Shown: positions 46,957 to 57,039 of the stretch, piece after piece | How the letters are laid out: the number at the start of each line of letters is the position of its first letter | Numbering within the stretch: the stretch's first letter is position 1 | Origin: Topomyia yanbarensis | Lineage: Eukaryota; Arthropoda; Insecta; Diptera; Culicidae | Assembly (NCBI RefSeq): GCF_030247195.1 | Contig: NC_080672.1 | Coordinates: forward strand, 392,539,037 to 392,603,036 | Reading direction: 5' to 3' | DNA: 64,000 nucleotides | Notes under the pieces: model-generated | What the model was told of the DNA's origin: nothing | The model's database searches: none | What the model saw: only the letters and a program-made list of their open reading frames with translations | Translations under genes and position numbers: made by a program

Positions 46957-47785
46957 TGTCCCAGGGCCGCGGTGAAAACTTTGCTGTCGAAGTAATTGGT
47001 CTTCCACCCGCGTACCTTGTCAGGGATCACCGCGGTACCCTATCGCATTATTGTGCCTTGTGTCCTAACCACAGCGACGACAAAACTTACTTCTGCCTGG
47101 ACCCTTGCAGTCGTAGGATCTATGGCCGGACTCTAGGCACCGATAGCACCTGTCCACTGAAGGCGGCTGGGGTATGCTTACTGGGCATACTGAACAGCCG
47201 ATCTTCAGCTTTCCTCTCTCGATGACCTTTTTGGCCTCCGCAATCGGTAGTCTGAAATAGGCTACCTGCGTGCCAAAGTCCCCCTCTTAGGCGTACAGAG
47301 GACCGCTCAATCCCTGCGCCACACTGCTCCATGACGGCAGAGACGACGACGTCTGCGTTGGTAACCTCATCCAGTTGCTTGCACTGGAGGGTAACTTCCG
47401 CATCCAACTACCTCACCTGAGCGCCGTCACCCAAAACCTCTTGGGCCAACTTCTTGTACGCCGCCCCACTAGATTGCGCACCTCGTTTCAGCACCAAGAT
47501 CATTTCGCCGGTCTTGGTACGTAGAACGCTGTGCACATCCTGCTCTAGGGCCGAGAGGCTTTCGACCGCCCGCATCGATTTGAGGACGTCGGCATACTTG
47601 TCCTTGTCGGGTTTCACCAACAGAGCCTCTCCTCGTCCTTGACCTTCTTTGCGGGTCGAGGTGCGTTCGACTTCCGCTTAACCCTGCGGACCAGCTGCCA
47701 CAATTAATCTGCGATGCCGGGTCCTTGGAACTTCACCTCGAATTGCTCCTGGACAGAAATGGCTCGAGTTTTCTTCTCCAGATAA
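46957..47785 (-). pseudogene. R1-like LINE gag (ORF1) relic
   Basis: Minus-strand frames: KYADVLKSMRAVESLSALEQ (from 47606), EMILVLKRGAQSSGAAYKKL, AEVTLQCKQLDEVTNADVVV (47402 on), then, in another frame, IERGKLKIGCSVCPVSIPQP and knuckles CYRCLESGHRSYDC (CX2CX4HX4C) and FCRRCG near 47165-47075. These are the ordered blocks of R1-clade ORF1 proteins (known family pattern). At least three frameshifts and stops break it, and it is cut at 46957. Upstream of 47642 the KRKSNAPRPAKKVKDEE part is still visible. Confidence 0.82.
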
Positions 47786-48041
47786 GGGACCATTCATAAA
47801 TTACGTAATGCAAAAATTGCTCAAATTTGACTCCCCCTCCTCCCATGTAACAAATTGTCACAAATTTCTCCATCCCCCCTCCCCTATTACGTAATAAATT
47901 CCAAGAAAATATTTTTTTTCTTCGGTGAAATCATGTTACGTAACGATCTAGCTGACGCCCCCTCCCCCTATGTCACAACATGTCACAACTTGTCGTACCC
48001 CCTCCCCCCCTAAAAGCGTTACGTAATTTATGAATGGTCCC
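47786..48041. mobile_element. MITE with TAA duplication (PIF/Harbinger-like, 256 bp)
   Basis: Ends GGGACCATTCATAAATTACG and CGTAATTTATGAATGGTCCC are perfectly inverted over 23 bases. TAA lies at 47783-47785 and 48042-48044. C-rich tracts ('ctccccctcctccc', 'cccctccccctatg') sit inside both ends. It separates the R1-like relic from the transposase relic. Confidence 0.92.
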
Positions 48042-48044
48042 TAA

Positions 48045-48640
48045 GCCTTCCTCACATAGCCGGGCACACTGCTTTCGGCGGCTTGCAGACGTTGATTTGA
48101 AGAGATCCGGGCGAAATGGGCTGCTTCAGACCAAACAGCTACTCCCAGTGCGTTCATAGTCTTGTCTTCATTGAGCAAATTTGTGTCTATACAAGTGACA
48201 CTTTCCATGATTTGAGAAGCAATATGCAAATGTTTTGGAACCAGTCTTCACACACACCCGGCATCTTGAACGTTCTTTTGGAGAGGATGGTCGTGTTTGA
48301 ATGAAGCCCACTCGCCATTTGCCTCCGCCGAACACTACTTGCACCAGCTGTTGACACCTTCTGGACACTTCATATGCTGCGGATCCTTGTCAGGTGAACA
48401 CTTGTGGAAAACAAGTTGTCCATATATCATCCTTCATGTTCGATGCAAAGGCGGAATGTCTTATGATCGCCAGTCCATAGTATGTCGTTAAATCCGCTAT
48501 CAGCTTATCCGTCAGCTTACCCGCGCCTTTTCCACCGAGTCCCTTGGTTCCTTTCCTCACCGCTTGCAGTCGGCTGCCCATCCTCTTTTGCACATGACCC
48601 ACGCACAGGGGTGCCAACCTTCCAGATTTCAAAGAATTTG
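48045..48640 (-). pseudogene. Kolobok-like transposase relic
   Basis: The frame from 48632 reads GHVQKRMGSRLQAV, GLGGKGAGKLTDKLIADLT and YYGLAIIRHS. After a shift near 48410 it continues SPDKDPQHMKCPEGVNSWCK and EANGEWASFKHDHP. The order 'VQKRMG...GKGxLTD..I..L..YYGxAIR...WCxW' is the pattern I know from the insect Mutator-like/Kolobok transposase domain. A C-terminal piece (LGVAVWSEAAHFARIS) follows in a third frame (48150-48045). Two frameshifts and a stop make it inactive. Kolobok elements also use TTAA targets. Confidence 0.65.
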
Positions 48641-48694
48641 TCCAGATTTATCCAGGCAATTTTAAAAATAATAAGATAAGTTACAGAAACTAAA

Positions 48695-49798
48695 CTGCCG
48701 TTCTACGCCCAATTGTCCCATGTTGCAAAACTGGCAACTGAGAAAAACGCGATTGAAGATGAAAATTGTATTAGTTATCTGGAGGGATACGGTGTAACAA
48801 ATAAAGCTTTATTGTCCAAAATTACGTTCATGGCAATCGTTTTCAATATAATCAGCCCAGTTTTTTATTATAGAGATTCAATTAACGTTAGTTTTTAAGA
48901 AAAATGTTAAGTGGGACTGTTATGCCGAGAAATCGAGCGGAAACCGGAAAGTTCTACGCATATCAGTCCCATAACGATCTATGTAAATGATGCCCATAAC
49001 TCATTTTTTTTACAAAAGTGTATGTTGTGAGTTTTTCTGTTACTCGGGAGATTTGTTGCTTCATCAAAATTGGAAATAGGGTAAAGTACCTATTTTTACT
49101 CTATTTAGAAGGGTACCTCACAAGATTATTAATTACTCTGCCTACACTCGATGGAGTGCATTAATTTGGCATTCACAACCTTGCTTCGTTCTTAAGAACC
49201 AATCTAATAACACAAATGGCCTAAAAACGATGAAATGCTAGTGTTTGATCGCAACTAAAGTTCCAATCGAGTGCTCCAATTGTCGCCCTACCATTTGATC
49301 CAATTTGTTGAACAAAGATAGCAAACGCTGCACTAACCAACGGCTTCAAATGGGTAGCGTAATAATAGACATTGCGAAAATAGGCTCATTATCCTAGATG
49401 CGTTCGCCATGTTATGCAAGCGACGATAGTAATGAAGAGCTTTACAGGATTGTTCTCACTACTGTGATTAATATTGCCACTGCCATCTCTTTTTTAATGA
49501 TCCTGTATTTTTCCATCAATTTTTTCAGTGCCCGACATCTAGCGTAATGAACTTCTTAACTAAACGCTACGTAATTATTTTTTTATTGCGCACTTTTTTG
49601 GGATTTTTGTTAGTGGGACAATTATGCGTAGAATATCAACAATGGGACAAACAGACTTGGTATTTTTTCACGAAGTCTTCGAACAAACTTTATGAATTGG
49701 ATGTGTTTTCTGAAAATATACATCAAAAAAGACTGTTTGATTAAAAAAAGTGAAAATGACCAAAAAGCAACATGGGACAATTATGCGTAGAACGGCAG
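48695..49798. mobile_element. Element with CTGCCG ends, TAAA-flanked (1104 bp)
   Basis: Ends CTGCCGTTCTACGCCCAATT and 'aattatgcgtagaacggcag', each extended inward by GTCCCATGTTGC and its complement. TAAA at 48691-48694 and 49799-49802 is a likely variant of the TTAA target. Small frames inside (48713-48898, 49547-49744) have no known domain; the first resembles 34468-34265. The 77-bp copy at 22588-22664 has the same ends. Confidence 0.83.
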
Positions 49799-50046
49799 TA
49801 AAATAAGTAACAAGAATGAATAGTTGATTTTAAACCACCTTTTCACAACTTTTTAAAACAAAACTTTTTAGAAAAGCTGGAACACGAATTTTCATCAGCT
49901 AGAAGTTCCAACAATCCAAGATGTTGAAAGCTCAGAGACGCAATTTTAATCTATATGGTCTATGCTAGAAATTAAGCGTTTAAGATGGTCAGATTGTCAG
50001 CACAATAATCGAATTTTCAGTAAGCTGTGATATATTTACCAACATA

Positions 50047-50460
50047 GAGGGAAGTGGGGCAATTCCCAATTCGGACCCCCAGTTGTTTCTCAGCTATGGT
50101 AATATTATGAAAAGCGTATATATCATTTTCATGGCTGTCATGTAGCTCTGTTCTGTCTCGCAAAGTATTGCGGTTCTCAGTTTTCGTGTGCGTGCGCTAG
50201 GAGCGAATGTTACTTCGGAGCACTTTTTTGAAAAATGTGTAAGCCGAAAAACAAGATGTTCGTTGGCAGCCACAATTATTTAAATCAGGTGCATTATCGT
50301 GATTTTGGAATTGCCGGATTTATATCTTGTTTTGGGCGAGACTATCAACTATTACTTAGGTTAAAAATGTAATTCATTTCTATTGCAAGAGATTGAAAGG
50401 AAATGGGTGGTCCTGATTGGAACAGGGTTGGGGTATTTCAGACCTTTCAGGTGCTTTTGC
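50047..50460. mobile_element. Truncated copy of the GGGGGAACTGG-type element
   Basis: 'gagggaagtggggcaattcc' (50047) and the following 400 bp are the reverse complement of the right part of 62309-63213 ('cagctatggtaatattatgaaaagcg', 'catgtagctctgtt'). The other end is missing. Confidence 0.75.
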
Positions 50461-50470
50461 AGAACCGCTT

Positions 50471-50551
50471 ATTAGAGGTGCGCGCCGCGCCGCCGATTTC
50501 AGATAAAATCAGAGGCGCGCCGGTGCCGCGCCGGTGCCACGCCGGCGCGTA
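50471..50551. repeat. GC-rich GCGCGCCGG microrepeat
   Basis: Repeats of GCGCCGGTGCC and GGCGCGCCGG on both sides of 'gatttcagataaaatcag', itself nearly palindromic. GC content is sharply above its surroundings. Confidence 0.75.
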
Positions 50552-51379
50552 AAGCAAATATTTTTTTAATATGAGCGCTGTAGGATTATACGCAAAAATG
50601 CTTTTACTTAAATTTGATTTATTTGAGAAAGACAAAAAAGAGTTCTCCAATTTTTCAATATATTGTAGGCAAAAGTACAGCCTTTCAAATGCAATCAAAA
50701 TTATCAATTTTCGTTTGCCCCCTTTTGAGATATCGACATTTGAAAAGAGCGTATTTTTAAATGAAAATTAAGTATAACTTTGGAACCAGACAAGATAAAA
50801 TTTTTCTTTCTTCAGCAAAAGTTGCCTCTAATCATGCTCCAAAAGTACACTGAAGGGTACTTTTGTGAGAAAAATCATATTAAAAAACTGTAAGGAGAAA
50901 ACTGCTTTTGAGAGACACCCTAAGTTATCATATGGAACTCACTATAAAATGAAAACGGTTTGAGATACAAATTTAGTATCTTCAACAAAGTTGCTCAAAA
51001 TTGATTGTTCTAGAATATTGCAGAAGAAAGTATCATTCTCTCTGAACTATAATTTAAAATAATGTCTACAACTTTGACATTTTAAGGGCCACTTTAAAAC
51101 CGTTTCAGCCAAAAGATGCAGTTTGTCACGCACAATAAATGTTTCTAAGACACCAAATCTCTAAACCTAAAGATGAATGCGTTAACAATTGTTTCCCGCT
51201 AATTTCTCTTCCTGGACCACTGTGCAATGTCCCGAATACACCGATTGACCATAATGAAGGTACAGCAAAGGGCAGCTAAAAAAACTGCTCTCCCCGTTCA
51301 CAAGACACCCTCAACCGAACCATAATGGTTGATCGTTGGTTTGGGCTCGCGCAAAGTTTTAAAAAACACAAAAACATAA
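50552..51379. other. Gene-free AT-rich stretch
   Basis: An 86-codon minus frame and a 66-codon plus frame lie here without recognisable features. GGACCACTGTGCA at 51216 also occurs at 36117. Confidence 0.5.
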
Positions 51380-51535
51380 AAAAGGCCCAATAAGCCCTCT
51401 CGGTTTCCTCGGTGCACCACTATCGAGGTGTAATGCAATAACCATCTCGAAGCAATTGTATGTCAGAGGTTCTAAAGCACTGATGCACGAAATATGTTTG
51501 ATGATGTTTACAATACCGTCACATGTTGAATTTAG
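51380..51535 (-). repeat. 5' head module of the GATCGCG family, body absent
   Basis: 'ctctcggtttcctcggtgcaccactatcgaggtgtaatg' through 'gatgatgtttacaataccgtcac' matches 1885-2275 and 20955-21180. No GATCGCG body follows, so the head occurs alone. It preserves the empty site of the MITE at 1992. Confidence 0.7.
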
Positions 51536-51639
51536 TTATCATTTGGTTGAGGGTACCTTTGTCCCTCATGACCAGAACCATGTGAAGGTCATCGCCACCC
51601 AAAAACCAGCTCGGTGTGTTTAAGAGAATAATTTTACGT

Positions 51640-51840
51640 TCAATACTCGTCGGCTATGAAGAACGCAGTTGCATGAACCACGAGCTGTACCAAGTATACA
51701 AACATGCTGACATCGGAAGACTGATAAAACACGGCAGACTACAGTAGACTGGATATGTGGCATGAATTCCGGAAGATAGACCGACTAAAGAAATACTCAG
51801 TATTGAACCTGAAATTGGTCGTTGGATTAGTGTCGGCCGA
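51640..51840 (+). pseudogene. LINE ORF2 C-terminal relic
   Basis: Plus-strand frames read SCMNHELYQVYKHADIGRLI, then 'GYVA.IPEDRPTKEILSIEPEIGR', the same block as RMNHELHQLL and GRLRWAGHVVRMSDDDP in the LINE at 57-59.5 kb ('GRLRWxGHVxRMPxDRxxK'). Two stops break it. About 200 bp only. Confidence 0.72.
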
Positions 51841-51849
51841 CTATTAGAA

Positions 51850-53450
51850 ATTGACTACTTGAAAGCACGTTTCGTTGGTCCAGGTGTGCTTTCTGGAATT
51901 TTTTTTTGTGGTTGTGGCAATATTGATCGACGCAAGGATGTTGCCATTGGTGTTTAGTTTCAGGGTCCCTTCCCTCCATTATCTGAATGTTGTTTTTCGT
52001 TGAAGGTGTTTCGCAAGTTCAATGCAGAAACGCACACCCAATCAAGTGTAGCAATGTGTATACTAAACACCACAGCAAATATTATTCACCGTACCTACGT
52101 TGGTTGGTAATCCAAGAATGACAATTAAAAATAGACCCCCACCGGCTGTTCGGAAGGAGCAAAAAGAAAGGCGTAAGTGAAAAAATGAAAATCTCGTGAC
52201 CAACATTCGAACAAGTAGCGTTTAAGATGGTGAGCGAGTGATTAAAAATTAGAATTTTAAAAAGTCAAGCTTTCAAACGGGGATCCCACCTGAACGAAAC
52301 ACGTACTACAACGCGAACAGTAGAATGATTGCACCTAATTCTATCAGTCTGGGCATCAGATTATTCTTTTGATAAATTACGCTCTACCCGATATCACTAT
52401 CTTTGTTTCATTTCCAAGTAACAGAATAATAGGAAAACTGGGGTACAAGTGTAAAGATGAAGAATGAATTGATGAATAAATATGAATTAAGACCATAGTT
52501 ATCCTAGACAATACTAACATCGTCGAGTTGCTGGTTGACCATTCGCGGGACGAGTTAAATTCCATCATCGAACTTGCCATTATATTCGGTCAAATTTCCT
52601 ACTAACTGCATACGGAAATGATAGCATGAAACTGTGATTTTTTCCTGGTTGAGACTCAAACAGGCGTCAATTGGCATAACAGATCCAGCGATCTATCTCT
52701 ATCTATCCAAATCAACGTACACATAAATTCAATAATGCGCAACAAAAGCGCATAAAACAACGTAGGTAGGTAGCGGTAATTCACCTTGAGTCGCTGACAC
52801 GAGTTCAGGGACGATCCTGTATTATGTGTTTACCTCGATCATCGATGAAGTCGATTTGTTTCCACATTCAATTACAATTTGTCGATTGTTGCATTCTGTT
52901 CGTTGGCGACTTAACGGGGTTGTACTTTATAAGTAGTCGTGCTCTGGTGGTACAGGTACAGGAGCTATGGCGCTTGTCAAACAAGGCCGTTGTATGGTCG
53001 AGCCCTGACCAGGAAGTATTCCTAATTTCAGCAGAGGATCGTTGCATCAGTTTATCAAGTGCGGTAGTGAATGCTAAACATCGGCTGATGTCTTTCAAAG
53101 CAGAAGGTCAAGTTCCGTAATAGAATGTAGCACCAAGGTTTTGCTTTGATTTCCTTTATTGATAGTCTACGTTTTTTCACATGTACCCGTATAGAAACAT
53201 CCACCATTACCATCGATACAAATAAGAAACCTCAAAAGTTAGCATATCGTTTCCATTTTAAAAAATAGTTTAGGTAATTGTTGGAAAAACTTCGCCAGTT
53301 TTCTTGTCAGATGAGTTGATAAAAATTTGTAAACATCGCATAACCTCACATCAGCGACGGGCTAGCATAGTCCTACGAACTGCCGGAAATCCCCATTCGC
53401 AAACTAGTCTGCAAATTAAATTTGTTATGCGTTGAAAGAGCTCAACTTAC
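51850..53450. other. Stretch without a recognised gene
   Basis: Frames such as 52824-53120 (98 codons) have no recognisable motif. If the exon at 53451-53811 is real, this is the start of a minus-strand intron. Confidence 0.45.
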
Positions 53451-53811
53451 CAAAAATCGGTACCACTTGCTTGAATTCACTCCGGAATAGTCCTCAGTTC
53501 CGAAAATGCTAAAATCTGTCACTGAATTTCCTCAAACAAGATTGCGTGAACCCGTCCAAAAATGGCGATTGCATTTTCTGCTGCCTTTACCACAGCTTTC
53601 AATAAACGACAGTGGTTCCGAGGGAAAAAGCACCAAACCTGAACACCAAACCGTTGCACGAAACACTCCCGAAATCGCAACTTCACACTCGACCGTTTCC
53701 TCGATTGTACCGGAAAAATATTCCAAGAACTACGAATCTCACTTGCACTTCCAACTGTAGCCAAAAAAATATAAGACGGGTAGGAAAAAAATTCAACCTT
53801 CTCAACAAACT
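53451..53811 (-). other. Candidate transcription start and 5'UTR exon (minus strand)
   Basis: On the minus strand TCAGTTTG at 53813-53806 fits the insect initiator (A at 53811), and 'GATTTTTG|GTAAGTTGAG' gives a strong donor (intron from 53450). The interval is non-repetitive and more GC-rich than its surroundings, with 64-140 codon frames on both strands, as is common in insect promoter and leader DNA. No conserved protein is recognised. It would be compatible with the first exon of the minus-strand gene whose coding exon has its acceptor at 26507, but this link is inference. Confidence 0.4.
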
Positions 53812-54459
53812 GACTGCTTCTTTTTTGACACGTTTGAGGCGTTCGCACACAGTTTCAGTACTACTGCTGCTTGCTTGCTTCACAAACGGCTTCGGGTTGC
53901 CTTTGGATGATGCTTCGTCGAACCGATCGCCACTGCACACGCATACACGTATACTCGCACGCTTCCACGAAGTCGTTGCATACATCAAGATGGCGATGAC
54001 AGTTATGTTTTGCTATAAAAAATTGGTTGCTTCATAGCATACAGTGCTGGAAGATGAGCTGTTTTTATTATGGCAATATGAACATCGCGTATACCGAAAA
54101 AGGGCCTAAGTTGCTGGAAAAATTTTATTTTACGCTATTAAAATTTGGCCAAAGAGGACCCAGCGCAATTTTAAGATACATGATGATAGATGATAACCCA
54201 ACAAACAAATTAGCTGGTTAGAACAGTTATTGTTCAGCTTATACCCTCATAATAAAGGTTTGTTCAGCTTACGTCGTTTGTTGGAAAGATATCCAAAAAT
54301 GAATTCTGGCATGAAAAATGCCGAGAAAAATCCATGGCGCCCAGTTCGGTTTGGCTTAACACAGGCTATTTAATCTCGTGATTTTACACTTGCTTTCACT
54401 GTTTTCAATTTGTAATGGTATAAAAAAAGATTTGGTATGCGTAAACTGCCGCTTTCAGC
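53812..54459. other. Possible upstream promoter region, no gene seen
   Basis: Holds GCATACACG- and CACACG-rich sequence (53935-53960), a GCCATCTTGATG motif on the minus strand (54000-53985) and TATAAAAA on the plus strand (54014). None is tied to a transcript. Confidence 0.35.
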
Positions 54460-54463
54460 TTAA

Positions 54464-54711
54464 GGTTCAACCAAACACAAATTTGTATTTGGTTCAACTG
54501 AGAAAGCTTGGAAAAGTGGCCATCTTGGAAAACGAAAAAAAGCAGTTTTTCTCACATCATTGCAAAATCTTCATGAAAATAAATCAATAGTACTCTACCA
54601 ATGCCCGTATACATTGATTCATTTTCATGAAGATTTTTTCAAAGGTATGAGAAAAAACTGCTTTTTTAGTTTTCAAAGATGGCCGCTTTTTGAGGTGTTC
54701 TCAGTTGAATC
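54464..54711. mobile_element. TTAA hairpin MITE, GGTTNNAC family, copy 1 (diverged)
   Basis: TTAA at 54460-54463 and 54712-54715. Ends GGTTCAAC and GTTGAATC. Long inverted arms ('gaaaaaaagcagtttttctcaca', 'cttcatgaaaat.aatcaat' and complements). Shares the 'aaagcagttttt' and 'tcttcat.aaaat.aatca' blocks with the next copy. Confidence 0.75.
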
Positions 54712-54778
54712 TTAATGTCAATGGCTTAACGGTCCCTATGAAAATATTGAACCAAAAATATGCATTTCAAACTGTTAA

Positions 54779-54978
54779 GGTTGCACAGAGAATGCGCAAA
54801 ATTCGCAATCGAAAAAAGCAGTTTTTTCCACACCGTATGTCAGATCTTCATAAAAATCAATCAGCAGTACTGTAAAAACATTCTACATACGCTGATTGAT
54901 GTTTATAAAGATCTGACATACGGTGTGGAAAAAAACTGCTTTTTTCGTTTGCGAATTTTGCGCTTTCTCTGTGCAACC
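54779..54978. mobile_element. TTAA hairpin MITE, GGTTNNAC family, copy 2
   Basis: TTAA at 54775-54778 and 54979-54982. Ends GGTTGCACAGAGAA and its complement. Near-perfect arms of about 95 bp around a short centre, so the whole element can fold into a hairpin. About 95% like the copy at 58985-59186. Confidence 0.9.
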
Positions 54979-54989
54979 TTAACAGAATT

Positions 54990-55929
54990 GTTCTATTCGT
55001 GTTTCAAATTATGTAAAACTTTTAACAAATCAGTCGAACTGATCTAAATCTGTTTCAAAATAGTAGGGTAAATGGTATTGAGTGGGACTATACAATATAC
55101 ATCAGAAGCTGATCAAGACTGGAACTATTTGAAAAGTATGCGAACGGCATATTAAAATGAATTAAGACTCCAAAAACATTCTAACGGCAACCATCGTTAT
55201 TGTTGGCAGACTAGCAGTGGACTACGACATACTACTAGTGTAATTTGATTTCGGGCCGCGAGGCAAATTTCGCAAAATTGATCGATATAACCAACAGATA
55301 GATTTCAACGGTTTAGAAACGCGCATCGTTTTGATAACAACATTTTGCAATACACTGCAAGTCGCACAAGCCTTGGCGAGCTGTGGTTTTTGATCGGGAG
55401 CCTCTATCCTGTAGCATTGATCGGAGTAAATCCTGATTTTTTCATTAGCTCGGCTTTGCTTAGATATCTTTGAGTTGTTTTTTGTTTCTTATGATACCTT
55501 ATAGCGATGGAAAAATTAGTGCTCGTGATTTGATGTCAGTAAACCGTCATGGTTTGACATTTCAGGGACCGTGAGTTACGTATTGGCAAATCCATAATGA
55601 ACCAAAAAATAATCGTTAAAGGCAAGGCCCTGGTACTATAATCCAAATATGATGAGTATGTATGATGAACTACTTTATTGACACTGTCAAAGGCGGTCGT
55701 CATGTAAAGAACTTTATAAATGTTTGTTTCTTCTGACTCAGCCAAGGTTCAGAGCCAATACCTAGGGTCCGAAGGAATGAGCGATGTCGATGCGATTTTT
55801 TTCAAAATCGATTTTTTCAGCTTGAAAAATCGATTTTTTACATCCGATTTCTTCAGTTCGATGTTTGACAACATCGATTTTATTGATTCAATAAAAACAA
55901 TTCAGTGCAATCGATTTTTCTTTCAAAAT
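54990..55929. other. Gene-free stretch
   Basis: AT-rich. From 55790 it carries repeats of AATCGATTTTT, which resume on the far side of the following fold-back (56345 on), showing the fold-back landed in that tract. Confidence 0.5.
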
Positions 55930-55935
55930 TTCTAT

Positions 55936-56337
55936 CCAGCTTTTTACGTGTCATAATAATGGCGGTCTAAATTGTTCAGTTCATAATACGTTTAATGGCC
56001 CTTTTTTGACAATAACCTTTACGTCAACCGCCCAGTGAGATTAATGTGGTTTTCGTTTGAGGCGAAACTGAGTCAGTTCCTAACCCCAACTGCTGTCAAA
56101 ATGTATGAACTGACAGCGGTTTGGATTAGAACCTGACTCAGTTTCAGGTTCAAGCGAAATCGCCATAAGTCATCCTATGATAGACCAATGTGTTGGATGT
56201 TTTATTCAATGAACGCCCGACATCTTTAACTGGGCGTTGCTGTCAAGCTGGCGTAAACGATTATTGTCAAAAAAGGGCAATTAAACGTATTACGAACTGA
56301 ACAATCTAGACCGCCATTATAGCACGTAAAAAGCTGG
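55936..56337. mobile_element. Fold-back element, CCAGCTTTTTACGTG ends (402 bp)
   Basis: The two halves pair along most of their length: 'ccagctttttacgtg..ataatggcggtct.aattgttcagtt' against 'aactgaacaat.tagaccgccattat', 'cccttttttgacaataa' against its complement, with a centre near 56130 ('gaactgacagcggtttgg'). No ORF. Confidence 0.85.
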
Positions 56338-56589
56338 ATTGACAAAATCGATTTTACCTTGAAAAATCCATTTCTTGTACCGCGTTATAAAATTGTCAGC
56401 GAAAATCCCCTAGCTAGGTATTTTTTTACATAGAATATGTATGCAAAGGTTGAAGGAAATCAATAGTTTTTGAATGGCAGGTAACACCGCAAGCAAACCA
56501 TGTTTTTTCAGAGACGTTCTACAAAAATCGTCGTCACCGAGTAGTTTGTCTATATTTTTGCATAGAAAAATTACAGAATGTTATTGCAA

Positions 56590-56706
56590 TGATACACTAT
56601 AATGTACAAAAGTTTTGATCAATTCGCTTCATCCAAAGTTCTAAAAAAATTTGCAAAAAAAGTATTTTTTGTTCACGTAGAAACCCTTACTCCCCCCCTC
56701 CCTTAA
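56590..56706. repeat. Short interspersed repeat, copy 2
   Basis: Reverse complement of 29711-29832. C-rich end CCCCCCCTCCCTTAACG. Confidence 0.7.
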
Positions 56707-56770
56707 CGAATTATCTATGTATAATTTTTTAGTCCTGCGCAACCACGTCTATTCTTTTCTAATATACATT

Positions 56771-56858
56771 GGGCCCTCTTCTCACAGTCACGTCACCTAG
56801 TGCCTAGAATAAAATTTCCTTCTAGTCACCAAATGACGTGACTGTGAGAATAGGGCCC
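56771..56858. mobile_element. 88-bp hairpin MITE
   Basis: GGGCCCTCTTCTCACAGTCA and TGACTGTGAGAATAGGGCCC (both with CGTCA further in) are inverted. ATT flanks each side, compatible with a 3-bp duplication. Confidence 0.8.
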
Positions 56859-57039
56859 ATTATATTATAACTGTTCCCTGTATTGTGACAATAATTCGCA
56901 CCGAAATATTTTTGTATAATATGGAATATTTCAGATAAGGTTTTTATTTATGCGGGCACTGACAACAAATCTTTTATGAAGGAATACCCTGTCGACATAC
57001 CCGCGCACAAAGGTAAGATCAACGGCGTGGTCAGCGATT

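Noticed and set aside
46956..47225. 89-codon plus-strand Cys-rich frame
   Set aside because: It is the reverse strand of the zinc knuckles of the R1-like gag relic.
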